From Agapetus fuscipes (lineage: Eukaryota > Arthropoda > Insecta > Trichoptera > Glossosomatidae): a stretch of DNA of 64,000 bases. This document shows positions 20,770-31,603 of the stretch, piece after piece; position 1 is the stretch's first letter; each line of letters begins with the position of its first letter. The translations under genes and the position numbers were made by a program. The stretch covers positions 2,170,001 through 2,234,000 of the forward strand of contig OX637344.1 in assembly GCA_951799405.1 (NCBI GenBank). Reading direction: 5' to 3'. Below the pieces are notes generated by a model. It was not told the origin of the DNA and ran no database searches. It saw nothing but the letters and a program-made list of their open reading frames with translations.

Positions 20770-21060
20770 ATCTAAATCTAAATCTAAGCTGCAAATATAA
20801 GTATCATTTGAGATTCAAATTAAATGCATTCCCACAAGCAGACACGCATAATTTCGCGCTCACACATGCCGCATGTGGGCCTACAGTATAAAAAACCCAA
20901 TCTCAAATGAACATAAGCCCTGCAACTCTTGCCGACCTTCCAAGAAACAGGGATGACATTGGCAAAGTAAACCATTTTTTACAGTATGGGTGGTCAGCCG
21001 CATACCAACCTATCAGGCAAGGAATACAAGCAATAAATACATTCAAATATATATAACAAA
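20770..21060 (-). mobile_element. LINE A 3' UTR joined to a coding end
   Basis: A full tail on the minus strand, with a TCTAAATCTAAATCTAAG end at 20770. Upstream of TTCCTTGCCTGATAGG it continues into the coding remnant at 21061, supporting the structure seen at 3765-4357. Confidence 0.88.
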
Positions 21061-21228
21061 TACACTCTAAACAATTAAACAGTAAAAAAACTACAAAACA
21101 TAGCATTACAGATCAACCGCCATTTCTTTTGATCCTTGCATACTTCTTTCATTTCATCCAGAGCCATAACCTTTTTCATACAAGCTCTCCTTTTATTATG
21201 ACTCTGGATATCCCATTCATTCGCTATT
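21061..21228 (-). pseudogene. LINE A polyprotein C-terminal remnant
   Basis: The minus strand reads EIANEWDIQSHNKRRACMKK, then VMALDEMKEVCKDQKKWRLI and CNAMF before a different terminus. About 55 codons survive. It agrees with the copy at 4143-4357 at most positions. Confidence 0.8.
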
Positions 21229-21591
21229 TCGACAATGGATCTACTTCAGATATCTCGCCATCTTGAGAGCTTTAATTGCAACAAAAAAAAAAGATTGATT
21301 AAATAGTTAAAAATAAATAGGTTCCACGATCAAACAACTCAATTACAAGAGAAATACCATAACTGAAGGTTTACCTCAATCATTCTTCAATACAGCTTTT
21401 TAATGAACAAATAATTACCTCCCATCTTCCATCCCAGAGATCCGGCACATCATCAGCATCATCTCTCAGCTCTATTTATCCGATCGCAATTATTAATGAG
21501 AACAATCTAGAATCTAGATATAACCAGGGACGTGCACAGCGTTTTAAGTATGGGCAGGCAACCATATGAATATTTGTAAAAAAAAAAATCT
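21229..21591. other. No gene; T-type repeat start at 21525
   Basis: 21440-21520 is a less AT-rich patch. At 21525-21568 ACCAGGGACGTGCACAGCG and GGGCAGGCAAC match 38285-38323, probably the end of another DNA element. Confidence 0.45.
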
Positions 21592-21828
21592 GCTATCTAA
21601 GTTGTAAAGAGATATTACCTATTCCATTTAAGATTCATATTACATGCATTCTTATTAGCAGACTTACACTTGCCGCATGTGGACTTACAATATAACAGCT
21701 TAATTTCAAATGAAAATAAGCCCTGCAACTCTTGCCGACCTTCCCTGAAACAGGGGTGACATTTGCAAAGTGAACCATTTTCTACAGCATGGGTGGTCAG
21801 CCTCATACCAAACTACAAGTCAAAGAAA
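21592..21828 (-). mobile_element. LINE A 3'-end copy
   Basis: TGCTATCTAAGTTGTAAAG tail side and a full internal sequence up to CATACCAAACTACAAGTCA. A small deletion removes the GCGCGAACTT block. Confidence 0.88.
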
Positions 21829-21959
21829 ACAAACAATTAATAACAGTTAAGGATATAAAACAAACAATTACTAAACAATAAAACAACAAAAAAACAACAA
21901 CAAAAAACCACATAGATATTTGTAAAATTATTCTGAAAATAAAAAAATAGACGGATATT

Positions 21960-22092
21960 TGTACGAACCGTTAATGAAGAATCTCAGCACTCTCGACGTT
22001 TCGATGGCGATGTAGCCAACGTCTTCTGGAGACACCCTCTCTGTACGACGGCTGAGGATGAATTGAGGAAGTACTGAGATTCTTGACCATAA
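21960..22092 (-). repeat. Hairpin with hammerhead-like motif
   Basis: AAGAATCTCAG near 21980 pairs with CTGAGATTCTT near 22081. On the minus strand the loop region has CAGAAGA, a GC-containing stem and CGAAACGTCGAGAG, the order seen in hammerhead-type elements. One core base differs (CAGAAGA in place of CTGANGA). Confidence 0.45.
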
Positions 22093-22169
22093 ATCTAACC
22101 TAAATCCAACTAAGTATATAGATTTTTTCCGTTCTTGCGAGACCAGATTTATTATTATTTGGCGTTTAT

Positions 22170-22245
22170 CTCATTCATCCACGCTATCGGGCCCTGAATT
22201 TTTTTCCGCACCAGGGCCCCCAGAGGGGTTAACCCGGGCCTGTCA
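22170..22245 (-). repeat. Repeat P copy
   Basis: CCGCACCAGGGCCCCCAGAG and GGTTAACCCGGGCCTG. The same strings recur at 47960-48000 (-) and, diverged, at 46070 (+). Confidence 0.6.
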
Positions 22246-22653
22246 TAATTATTGCTTTACATCTTTGTGGGAACAATCTAGAAATTTCTAGAATCTTCAC
22301 CGCGAAGTTCTTCTCATTCATTAGATCCAAATAGTTAAAGGATCCTTCTGGTAAATCATTGTAATTTGTAAATAATTACTCTTATTGTATTTTGTAAATA
22401 ATCAGATATTGAGTGCAATTACCTACGTCGTGATACAATCATTCCTTGTTGTTAATTGCGAGTCTGCCATTTTTTTTTCTTCTATTCACTAATTGATGAA
22501 GCGCCATTATAAACAAAGCTACTTGTTTTTTTTGGTTTTTTAATCTAAGAAGTATTAGCTATTCTGTTGAGACTTTAGCTACCCCTAATGAAGTGATGAC
22601 AACTTTAAGGTGTGTAGAACCAAAAGCGGAAAACTAGATTTTCATTTTTTAAA
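22246..22653. other. AT-rich DNA, no gene seen
   Basis: No recognised feature. Confidence 0.5.
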
Positions 22654-22895
22654 TGGTTGGTATAAGGGATGAGGCTGATCCCCCATGCTGTAAAAAAATG
22701 TTTCACTTTTTCCAATAGCATCTTGGCGTCAAGAAAAGGCGGCAGGAGTTGCAAAATGGTTTATTGTCTGTTTGAGATTTATTTTACACATGCAGTATAT
22801 GTAAGCGCGAACATACATGCGCCTGCTTGTAGGTTTATATTAAATATAAGCCTTAAATGTAATATACCTTTGCAATTTAGATTACAGATTGTAGA
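22654..22895 (+). mobile_element. LINE A 3'-end copy, diverged subfamily
   Basis: GGTTGGTATAAGG start and TTTGCAATTTAGATTACAG end. TACATGCGCCTGCTTGTAGG differs from the main group and is nearer the copy at 27674. Confidence 0.85.
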
Positions 22896-23417
22896 AATAC
22901 TAATCAATACGGGCTAACAATTTTTTTTTTAATTTTTCAAACAAATGAAAAATTAACTTTTCGTGTGACGCAATCATTTTAACAACACAGCAGATACAAC
23001 AATAAAAATAGATACGTATAAAAAAACGTAATTATTGTATGTAAGTTATTTCTATGCAATTACAATTTTTATATCTCTCATGTGCCGCAATTACAAAGCC
23101 ACAAGTTTATTGTGTCGATTAAAAATTTCAAAATAAAAAATCATTTATTATTTTACTGATAATTATAAACGTACGGATGTCATCACAAAATGAAAAAAAA
23201 AATGACTCTTTTACCATTGAAAGCGTGGGAATAATTGTTTGAATAAATATTAAAATCTATGCACGTATATTCTCACACCTTTTTGAGGTTAAATTCATTC
23301 GGAGCAGAGAAAAAATCATTTGTTAATTTTGTCCACTTTTGGTTAAGAGAAAAGTCTTTAGTCTTTGGAGCGTGTGACAGTTTTTTTTTTTAATTCTAAA
23401 AAGATACTTAAAACAGA
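22896..23417. other. AT-rich DNA, no gene seen
   Basis: No recognised repeat or coding signal. Confidence 0.5.
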
Positions 23418-23560
23418 TGGACAAATTGTGACAATAAGGTCGGAACATTTTGTAATTCGGAGCTTTTTGTCGGCGAGCAAACAATAACAAATATTCGTTT
23501 ACCTTTTCCCTAGCAACCCGGCCGAGTGACGACACGGTTTTGTCTTTCAATTCTATTTGC
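23418..23560 (+). repeat. Repeat R copy 1 (RFX half-site)
   Basis: TCGGAACATTTTGTAATTCGG, GTCGGCGAGCAAAC and CCCTAGCAACCCGGC (23508-23522). The CCTAGCAACC core equals the half-site bound by RFX factors. Same-strand relatives at 37755, 50087 and 61108. Confidence 0.6.
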
Positions 23561-23702
23561 CAATTCACGTGTGGGCCTAATTACTTAATTGAAAAATAAA
23601 TTATTTTAAGTAAGTATAATAATTTAAATATTTGTAAAATTAGATCTAAAATCTGATTGGTGAAGATTTGTTAACATATAACATGTATATATAAATATAT
23701 TT

Positions 23703-23860
23703 ATTGTATGCCTACAAGAAAACACGTGTTACGGAAAAAGACCCAAACAGCAAATGAACACAATCGCTGCAACTGTTGCCGATTTTCCCTGTAACAGGAG
23801 TGATATTGAAAAAAGTGAACCAATTTTTACTGTCAAAGAATCAGAGCCATGCCAATAGGT
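23703..23860 (-). mobile_element. LINE A fragment, old
   Basis: CCTACAAGAAAACACGTG, AATGAACACAATCGCTGCAA and TTCCCTGTAACAGGAGTGA match the tail in reverse with many changes; the microsatellite end is lost. Confidence 0.65.
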
Positions 23861-25589
23861 AGATATATAATGAACTAAAAAAACAACTAAAACATGGCGC
23901 TTTCACTATTTTAGGAATTTAAAGAGAATGCTTAAAAAAATATGCCTTTGTTTCAATTTGCTTCAGTTCCAAAAATCTCACAAATACTGCGTCCTCTTAA
24001 GATCGTGATTTCAGTTAAAAAAAAAAACATTCCTGTTCTGAAATCTTTTTTACTTTTTTTTATTTAATTATCCTTTTTTCTATTAATCATGAATTAACAT
24101 TATTTTAAGAGAGGCCTTTGTCCTTAAATGAACTTGTAATAATTAAGAAATAATAAATATATATAGATCATTATTTCTGGCAGTTGCTTCATGTACGATT
24201 GGATTGAAATGCAGGGTCATCACCCTCGAGCAAAAAAATATGCAGTAAAAAATAATTAAATTACAATTTAGTTAGTTTTTTTTTGTGCGCATGTAGTAGG
24301 ATGTTAGCAATAAGCTTGTAGCTTAAATATCACAGCTGAACAGTAGCGAGATTGGCCATTAATTAAGCCTGTATATTTGTATGAAGAAAAAAAAATTACG
24401 TTCGTTCAGAAATCATCTCGGGCTGGGCTGTCAGTTGTGACTACAAAAGACTCGCTTTATGAAACAACATACGACGTTTTGAAATGTTAACTAACATAGA
24501 TTCAAACACGATTAATGATTTGGACTTTATAGCGGTGTGATGTGCAACTTTTGGCTCGCGAAACAGATACGTACTTTAAATATGTGCCAACAATTTATCA
24601 GGGAAAGAAGGCAAGGGTTTTATAGCTTTTATTATTTTTTTGTTCAGGACATCTTCCATAAGCATATACCTCACATAAACTCAAGGTAAATCTTTAGACT
24701 GTAAAATGTTGGTAATACATACCTTTTTCAATAGCATTGAATATGTGGTATTTCTCTTTTATTTATAATTCTACTTGAGATTTCAGTTTATCGCTGTTAT
24801 TTTGAAAAACATGTCTTAAATATTGTTCATGTACTAGTAGGTATTCAATTGAAATATTTAAACCTTACTTCTATCGGCATAAGTCTTAAGCAATCGACCT
24901 TGTTATGACTTTTTCCATTCTCTCTAATCTTCATTTAAAAACATAGAAATTGCCTAGATCTCAGTGTAAAAATGTTCTCAATCTCTGAATTATTATGTTA
25001 ATATCACCTGCCGAATAAAATATGTCTATAAATTATTATCTTTGAATGAGACGAGAATTTTTAATTACGATTTTAATACCTAAATGACGAAACCAAGGTT
25101 CAACAGTTTTTTAAATGTTTTTTTTTTAATCTGACAATAATTGCTATTCCACGGAGTGACGCACACCTATTGTGGACATGAAAATATTACAAATTACTCA
25201 TTATAACAGTTACCATAATTAAGTTAAATATTCAGATTAATGTGATGAACGGTATGAAAAGCATCCCAGAAGTTTCTTTTTTTTTTTTTTGTTATTTAAA
25301 AAACAAGTGCTAGATAAAAATGACTAATTTATTTTTTCTGTTTTGTTTCAGGTATGATTCAAGATTAATACATATTCACAGATATGTATGAGTAAGAAAT
25401 AAAAATTACCCACATAAAAAAGTGTAAGTATAATATTGAAAAACCTCAGCAACGTAATATGTATGTAGATTGTAGGTCTCAAAAATATCAATCTGCAATT
25501 AAGATATTTTTCACAACCCTGCTTTAAGTTTTCTTATTTCAAAAAATTCAACTTTTCAAAAACTTCTTCCAAATTCAAAGTGACTCTAT
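23861..25589. other. Long AT-rich stretch, no gene seen
   Basis: About 1.7 kb without a recognised repeat or coding region. Confidence 0.55.
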
Positions 25590-25790
25590 GCACAGTGGCC
25601 GACTAGTATTTAGTCTGCGGTAATTAAAAGGACATCAGCGCTTAGTTAGCGCTGGCCCGTAGAGCGCTCGAGCGTGATGTTTGTGTATTTAATTACGCTT
25701 GCTTTGATTGTAATTACCGGCTACATTATTCTGTCTCTGAATACCAGAAGCTCCGAGAACCAGAGTGAACTTAGAGGCGGATGCAATTGC
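25590..25790. promoter_or_regulatory. Candidate conserved noncoding block
   Basis: GC-richer island with TAATTA cores, a CAGCGCTTAGTTAGCGCTG near-palindrome (25636-25654), GAGCGCTCGAGCG, and TTTAATTACGCTTGC. It is single-copy in the window and has no coding frame. Enhancer-like by texture only. Confidence 0.35.
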
Positions 25791-26662
25791 AGGGCTGACA
25801 GAACAAAAAAAGTCACAAGTTATTTAAAAACTCATTAAATTGGGATTTGCCTTTACATTTTCAAATTTTAGATTTCATTGAAGCCTACTTATTCTATCCT
25901 TGTAAGATTCAAGAAAAGAATGTTTTATCTGGAAATAAACAAACATATTCCTAAAATGAATTGATAATGAATTTGTAGGATACAAAAAAAATGTAATTAA
26001 ACAATGATGGACGAGCGAAAATTGCTTCAATGAGCAAAGTTAGAGGTTTTTTTCAAGAATTAGAGCTTTGTTTTAGAAGCTTTCGGGGAAGTTTCTTGGT
26101 ATAAAAAGAGAGTGAATTTTAAAAGAAGAAAATGTAATTTTTTCACCAAAATGTGTGAATACATAAATAAAAATTATTGAATAATGTCCATGCAATAAAA
26201 TAACTAGATAATATAAAGCTCCAAAACTTTTATATTTTGTCTTTCAAACAACGGTGGCTATTTTTTTTTCGTGTTGGAATTAGCTTCATTAGAATATGGA
26301 AAATACATCAACTATTTTAAATTTTTCAATGCATACATGGATATCAATCAATAAATTAATCATATAATTTATTTTGACAACCCTGCACTCGTGACGGTGC
26401 GGTGTTAATTTTCCTACAAAACACAAGGATGTTAAAAATTCAAAATGAATCACCTCAAGAGCGACTCTGAATACAAAGCGGGTACATGCTCCAATCGACA
26501 ATTATACGGCGCTCTTCTATAGACAATGCGATTACAATGGTTACTTAGCTGTGACTAACTATTTAGAATTGCTCTGTGAATAGAACGCCTTTAATGTAAT
26601 TTTTTTTTTTTTTGACAGGGGTAACAAACCATAAATTTTAATAAAACATTAAAAGATATATC
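25791..26662. other. AT-rich DNA, no gene seen
   Basis: No recognised repeat; short open frames only. Confidence 0.5.
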
Positions 26663-26870
26663 TGTACTGGACTTTATCATGTCGTCATTCCACTAGGGGT
26701 GGCCGGTACCTCCGCAGATGCGTCTCCACTTTTTCTGACCTTACATATCTCTTTCATCTCTTCAACATTCATCACTTTCTTCAAATATAACTTTTGTTTA
26801 TATTTAGGGCAAGTCTTCGAACTTTTATGTACCTACTTATCCTCTCTACCTATACTTATCTTCGACGTCA
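26663..26870 (-). pseudogene. LINE B 3' end, decayed
   Basis: CCACTAGGGGTGGCCGGTAC, TCCGCAGATGCGTCTCCAC and TTCATCTCTTCAACATTCAT are reverse matches to the LINE B coding end and 3' sequence. Reading frame is lost beyond the last 25 codons. Confidence 0.7.
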
Positions 26871-27519
26871 CTTATTCGAGGAATATTTTGAATGTTCGAA
26901 CTTCATTATTAAGGTGCATTCACATCTGCCCCTCGTTACCTACGTCAAAATTTTTGAGTAAAAAAAGTTTTATTGTTTGATTTGACAATTAGTCACAAGT
27001 CACGACTTTTCGCTTAGCTGTCAATTATACAAAAATAGTCGACATTCCCTCAAAAAATACCCAGTGCCTGTTTAATTCTTTTTTGAGTCACACATTTCGT
27101 TCAGCCCACCAGTTTTTTTTTTGTGTTTGCGTGTCGCATTAGCGAGTGAAGAATTCGTGTTTTCGATAATAATTGCTGCATTTACAAATTATACAACGAA
27201 ACCTATGTAAGCTCGGTGTACCTGTAACTGTAAAGTTATATTAAAGCTCGTGTGTGCAGGCCCACCCAAGATTTTAAAAAAATGTTTCTATTTTTCATTT
27301 TATTCAGTTCTCATACTTATCTACAAATAATTTATGAATCAGAAAGTTGTATTTTATTATTTACAAAAAAATAGAATTTCTTTGATTAGCAATCAAAAAT
27401 CATGCTAGTGAGTATATAGCTTACTAATAGTAAGAACGTATAAAATGAACGAAAGCTTGGGTTGAATTCCTCTAAGGATGCGCAAAATCAAATTACCTAC
27501 AAGGTTCATTAATAATAAT
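26871..27519. other. No gene seen
   Basis: Single-copy sequence. A short less AT-rich tract at 27120-27280 has no supporting splice or homology evidence. Confidence 0.45.
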
Positions 27520-27671
27520 AATCTGTAATCTAAGTTGCAAGGATATATTCATTTAAAGCTCTCAGATGTATGCCCACAAACCAACAAGTGTAGTTCGCGT
27601 TTACAAATGCTGAATGTGTACTTACAAATAAAATCCAAACCTCAAATGAACATAAGCCCCACAACTTTTAA
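27520..27671 (-). mobile_element. LINE A fragment, left arm of a head-to-head pair
   Basis: Distal tail in reverse, from the CTGTAATCTAAGTTGCAAGG end to CATAAGCCCCACAACTTTTA, where it is cut. Confidence 0.85.
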
Positions 27672-27673
27672 TG

Positions 27674-27903
27674 ATCCTTGAATAATAGGTTGGTATGAAG
27701 CTGACCCCCCATTCGGAAAAAAACTGGTTCACTGGTTACAGGGAAAGGCTCAAGACTTGCAAAGTTTATGCTCATGTGAGGTTTGGTTTATTCTGTATGT
27801 ACACATGCAGCATGTGTTAGCGCGAACTTGCATGTGCCTGCTTGTGGGCATGCATTTAATTTGAGCCTTAGATGCCAATATATCATTGCAACTTAGATTA
27901 TAG
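27674..27903 (+). mobile_element. LINE A copy, right arm of a head-to-head pair
   Basis: Starts ATCCTTGAATAATAGGTTGG two bases after the previous minus copy and ends ATTGCAACTTAGATTATAG. The pair forms an inverted repeat of about 150-bp arms. Confidence 0.87.
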
Positions 27904-27904
27904 T

Positions 27905-28005
27905 TCATTCAGCCTTCACAATAGTGTAGAACTCTCAACTTTAAATAACGTGTCTGACGTATGCTTGCCCTCTTGATTGTGAAAAAAACAGGTTCCAACC
28001 GTCAA
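27905..28005 (+). mobile_element. SINE1 3' fragment, diverged
   Basis: CATTCAGCCTTCACAA followed by a decayed body and an AAAAAACAGGTTCCAACCG echo of the 3' half. Confidence 0.5.
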
Positions 28006-28075
28006 GTATTCATTCTCGTAGTCTTTCTTTTGTCTAGATTTTTCTTTATGTTTTACTTACTTTATTAATAAATGT

Positions 28076-28229
28076 GATTGAGAATAAGAGAAGAGTATGC
28101 ATGAAGAAATGATGAGTGTTGAAGAGATGAAAGAGATAAAGAAGGACAGAAAAATGGAGACGCATCTGCGGAGGTACCGGCCACCCTAAGTGGAATGGTG
28201 GCAGGATACAGTAACAGTGACAGTGTAGG
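28076..28229 (+). pseudogene. LINE B 3' end remnant
   Basis: Decayed coding end (GAATAAGAGAAGAG..., GAAGAGATGAAAGAG) followed by GCGGAGGTACCGGCCACCC and AAGTGGAATGGTGGCAGGAT. The 3' terminus GTAACAGTGACAGTG suggests a TACAGT-type repeat end for family B. Confidence 0.7.
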
Positions 28230-29383
28230 GTTTTAGAGAGAACGTTCATAATACTTTTACATATTTTTCTAATATTTTCTACCGTAAAGGCCCATTGAAT
28301 TGGTCACATATTGTACAAAATCAACTTCGTAATCTTTCGTGCGCAACCGTGTTAATTATTTAAAATATTCAAACAGGATTTAAGCATTCCAGACAATGTC
28401 ATAAAAGTGATTAATTCTTCATTCATTAATGCTTATTTATCATAAAACTTCCATTGTTGACGCTCGTAAAAACTATTTTATGTCATTTTAAGTCGCGACC
28501 CACTAATGGAGAAAACAAAATAAATGTCATTAATGATTTCCAAATGCTTTTTTATCATAAAAAAAATAAACAATAAGCCATAAACAACAAAGATGTTATT
28601 AAATTTTTCGGTTAATTTATTTATGCTTTTAACAAAAATTACATCTCCAGAATGTTATGCAGATTTAAACACAATGAATAAAAATATCAAAATAAAAATC
28701 GTCTTTAATTTATGCAACAGGAAAATGTTTAATTGTAAATTTAAACTGGAAAGTCCAAAATTTATTAACACTTTTTTTTTTAAATAAAAATGATAAATCA
28801 AAACGTTAATTATAATCGTAGGTGTGGCGAGTTCTTGACACCTTTTTTTTAATATTAATAAAAAACACAAATAAAAACAAACATTGAAACAATAAGAGAT
28901 ATTAAAAAATATTTTTTTAAATACTGCATTAAACAATGCGCATTAAAAACCGAAATATTGCCTCCGGGGATAAAAGATACAAAGATAACTTTAAAAGAAA
29001 AGGATCTTCATTCATTCAAAAAAATCCAGCGAAACAATACTCCACATTTTTTTTCCTTATTTTTTTATCCGTTCTTTAATTTGCTATTGTTAATATTATT
29101 TCGTAGTTTTTTTTTTCATTCATAACTTTATGTTCGCTATTAAATTGTTTTATGTATTGTAACACCTGCCATTTTTATTGTACGTACATGATTTTAATTT
29201 GTCCATTGTTTGTTAGAGGTAATGTTCGGTACACAGGTACCTTATCTTCGCTGTTTTACAACTCGTCAGAATTAATACTTACCTTGCATTAGGTACATAA
29301 TTTTTTTAAATAAAGTTTACAAAAAATAAATAGGTATCTACTAGTGGTGACACCTGGATTACGACAAATTGTTAGGTACCTAT
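28230..29383. other. AT-rich DNA, no gene seen
   Basis: About 1.1 kb of very AT-rich single-copy sequence; the overlapping opposite-strand open frames at 28.6-28.9 kb are compositional. Confidence 0.55.
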
Positions 29384-29607
29384 TATAATCTAAATTTAAA
29401 GTATGCATGGACATATTTTAAAGCTCATATTTAACGCATGCCCACAAGCAGGCACATGCAAATATGCGCTTACACATGCTGCATGTGTACTTACTAATTA
29501 AACCAAACCTCACATTAACATAATTTTTGCATCTCTTTAACTGAAACCGGGGTGGCATTGTCAAAAGTGAACCAAGTTTCTACAGCAAGGGGTGTAAGCC
29601 TCATACG
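29384..29607 (-). mobile_element. LINE A 3'-end copy, diverged
   Basis: TTATAATCTAAATTTAAAG tail side, GCATGCCCACAAGCAGGCAC, and a decayed CAGGGTGGTCAGCCTCATAC start. Confidence 0.8.
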
Positions 29608-29611
29608 TCAT

Positions 29612-29688
29612 ACCACCTCCGACTCCCGAGGGGGCTATTTTGAAGGCTGAGTTACCCTTTCCGGTATTTTATTTTGGTTTTGAATTCA
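29612..29688 (-). mobile_element. SINE1 mid-body fragment
   Basis: CTCCCGAGGGGGCTATTTTG, AAGGCTGAGTTACCC and CCGGTATTTTATTTTGG match the SINE1 body in reverse. Confidence 0.7.
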
Positions 29689-29690
29689 AC

Positions 29691-30293
29691 ACATCGCACG
29701 CTTAATAATAAAGAGCAATAACTCAAATCTAATCTAATCTAATCTAATCTAAGCTGCAAAGATATATATCATTTAAGTTTTATATTAAATGCATTCCCAC
29801 AAGCAGATATGTATAATTTCGCGCTAACACATGCCGCATGTGGACCTACAATATAAAACCCAATCTCAAATGAACATAAGCCTTGCAACTCTTGCCGTCC
29901 TTCCCTGAAACAGGGGTGACATTGGCAAAGTGAACCAATTTTTACAGTATGGGTGGTCAGCCGCATAACAACCTATAAGTCAAGGAACATACATCACAAA
30001 TTACATTTTTTAAAATCAATAAATAACAATAGATCCTATATACATGGAAAAATTGGGAAAATAGAGATTTTGTAATAAAACGCAAGATCAATGCGAAAAG
30101 AATAGGTAGAATGCGAAAAGAATAGGTAGAATGCGACAGCCGTTCAATTTGGACGAATATGACCGAGATAAAACATCGGTCCCCTTTTTCATCCCATACA
30201 AGTTGTACTGGTTGCCTGAACTTCAAACGTGATTTCCCAACATTCTTATTTTTTGAGTTATCTATTGCTCTTTATTATTAAGCGTGCGACATG
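29691..30293. mobile_element. MITE beta interrupted by LINE A
   Basis: Left end ACATCGCACGCTTAATAATA at 29691; right end AAGCGTGCGACATG at 30280-30293. The interior is cut after AACTCAAA (29726) and resumes at AAATTGGGAAAATAGAG (about 30048). A 20-bp tandem duplication (GCGAAAAGAATAGGTAGAAT) lies near 30095-30135. Confidence 0.87.
29727..30047 (-). mobile_element. LINE A insertion within MITE beta
   Basis: Five TCTAA units at 29727-29751, a complete tail, and a 5' extension beyond TCAAGGAACATACATC to about 30047. The known MITE sequence on both sides sets the insert at about 320 bp. Confidence 0.9.
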
Positions 30294-30425
30294 TCGGTGT
30301 TATGGCCGAGGGGACCAAGTGGGCTGATCTTTCTAGCGTGTTTGGAATAGAACAACGTTGGTTCGATTCCCGCCTGATTTGACCATAACTGTGACTCTGG
30401 TTTAACAGATGTTATTGGGTAATTT
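30293..30425 (+). mobile_element. SINE3 head, diverged copy
   Basis: TCGGTGTTATGGCCGAGGGG, B box TTGGTTCGATTCCCGC, then CTGGTTTAACAGATGTTATT. The 3' part with GGCCAGGTAAAAT and the poly-A tail is missing. Confidence 0.7.
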
Positions 30426-30791
30426 TCAACGAATAATTCATTAAATATGAACAATAATAAATTATTAATTGATGATATTAATACTTGTTTCTGGACAGGC
30501 AAAAAAAAACACCGAAACGGGATTTTTTGAATAAATATTTTTTACGACAGAATAAGTTGCAGGATTTTCAAGTGGGTATGAACCTACTCGTATATGAGAG
30601 AAATCACTTAGTCCCAGCTAAGGGCGGTGCAAATGGTTTTTACCGGCCAAATAGTGTCGGACATGGGATGCGTGAAGTGACGCAGGGGTGAGGCCAAGAA
30701 GAGGGTAGATTACACACAAGATATTGGTAAGGGTGGCGATACCACAAGGGCGTACCAAAAAAAACTATCATCTTTACAAAAAACGATATAC
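30426..30791. other. No assigned feature
   Basis: 30600-30770 is less AT-rich (GTGTCGGACATGGGATGCG, GTGACGCAGGGGTGAGGCC) and looks like a piece of a repeat not otherwise present in the window. Confidence 0.4.
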
Positions 30792-31145
30792 GCCAACGAA
30801 TATACCATGTTGAAAGCACCGGTTCTCATCAGATCACCGAAGTTAAGCAAAATTGGGTGCGGACGCTACTTGGATGGGTGACCGCTCAGTTACACCGCGT
30901 GTCGTTGGCATCTTGAACCGGACCGTAGTCCAGTGGCAACACTTCGGACTCGTAAATGGAAGGTTGTGGATTCGGATCCCGGCGGAGCACAAAAACATAC
31001 CATTTATATTTCCAAATATGCTCTTCGCTGGGTTGAAAAAAATCTCAAAGCCTTTACCAAAGACTGGTCACTAAAGGTCCATCCAGCCTTACAGCAACTG
31101 GGTCTTGCTTGAGTATTGGCGCTTTGTAGCGACAACCAAGCTCGT
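30792..31145 (+). mobile_element. Chimeric 5S-tRNA SINE (5S-SINE2)
   Basis: A 118-nt 5S rRNA-like head (30792-30909: GCCAACGA start, AAGTTAAGCAAAATTGGG, CTACTTGGATGGGTGACCG, CGTGTCGTTGGC end) is joined by ATCTTGAA to a tRNA-like head (A box TAGTCCAGTGG, B box GGATTCGGATCCC), then the SINE2 body to ACCAAGCTCG. The 3' end is lost. It has the same architecture and near-identical joint as 13349-13771. Confidence 0.87.
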
Positions 31146-31274
31146 ACATCTCTGCGGTACTTCAACAAGTGTCATAGACTTCTAGAGTCTCTAGAATTCA
31201 GGGAGTCTCCCGCACAGAATTTCTTAAAAAAAATATACATAAATATATTGTTTCACATAATCGTTTAACACTTG

Positions 31275-31491
31275 AAGATTGTAGGGGAAAACAAGGAATG
31301 CCAGCAAAAATAAGAAAAGAAGCTCGTACAAAAGGTAAAATCTGCAAAATTTGTAATGCAACAACAGTCGCTATCACAGTTTATGGTGGTATTTCCGGTT
31401 CTTTGTGACAGGCAAGAACCATGACTTCAAATTTTTATTTACTCATAACGTTCTTCAACTGGCATTCCTTGTTCTTCCCCTGTAGTCTTCA
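31275..31491. mobile_element. MITE eta
   Basis: Left arm GAAGATTGTAGGGGAAAAC with AAGGAATGCCAG (31275-31305). The right arm is its inverse (31459-31491: CTGGCATTCCTTGTTCTTCC). About 217 bp; one copy in this window, beside a SINE2 fragment. Confidence 0.75.
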
Positions 31492-31580
31492 AATATGCTC
31501 TTCGCTGTGTTAAAAAAATCATATACCTTTACCAAAGACCGGTCACCTAAGGTTCATCCAGCCTTTCAACGGGGTCTCGC
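31484..31580 (+). mobile_element. SINE2 mid-body fragment
   Basis: TCAAATATGCTCTTCGCTG, TTTACCAAAGACCGGTCACC and AAGGTTCATCCAGCC. The continuation is broken; a matching 3' end appears at 32036. Confidence 0.75.
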
Positions 31581-31603
31581 TTTTGCTTTAACCATTCTTG
31601 TGA

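Noticed and set aside
29727..29751. Telomeric repeat array (insect TTAGG)
   Set aside because: The unit is TCTAA (AGATT), not CCTAA, and it always forms the 3' end of LINE A.
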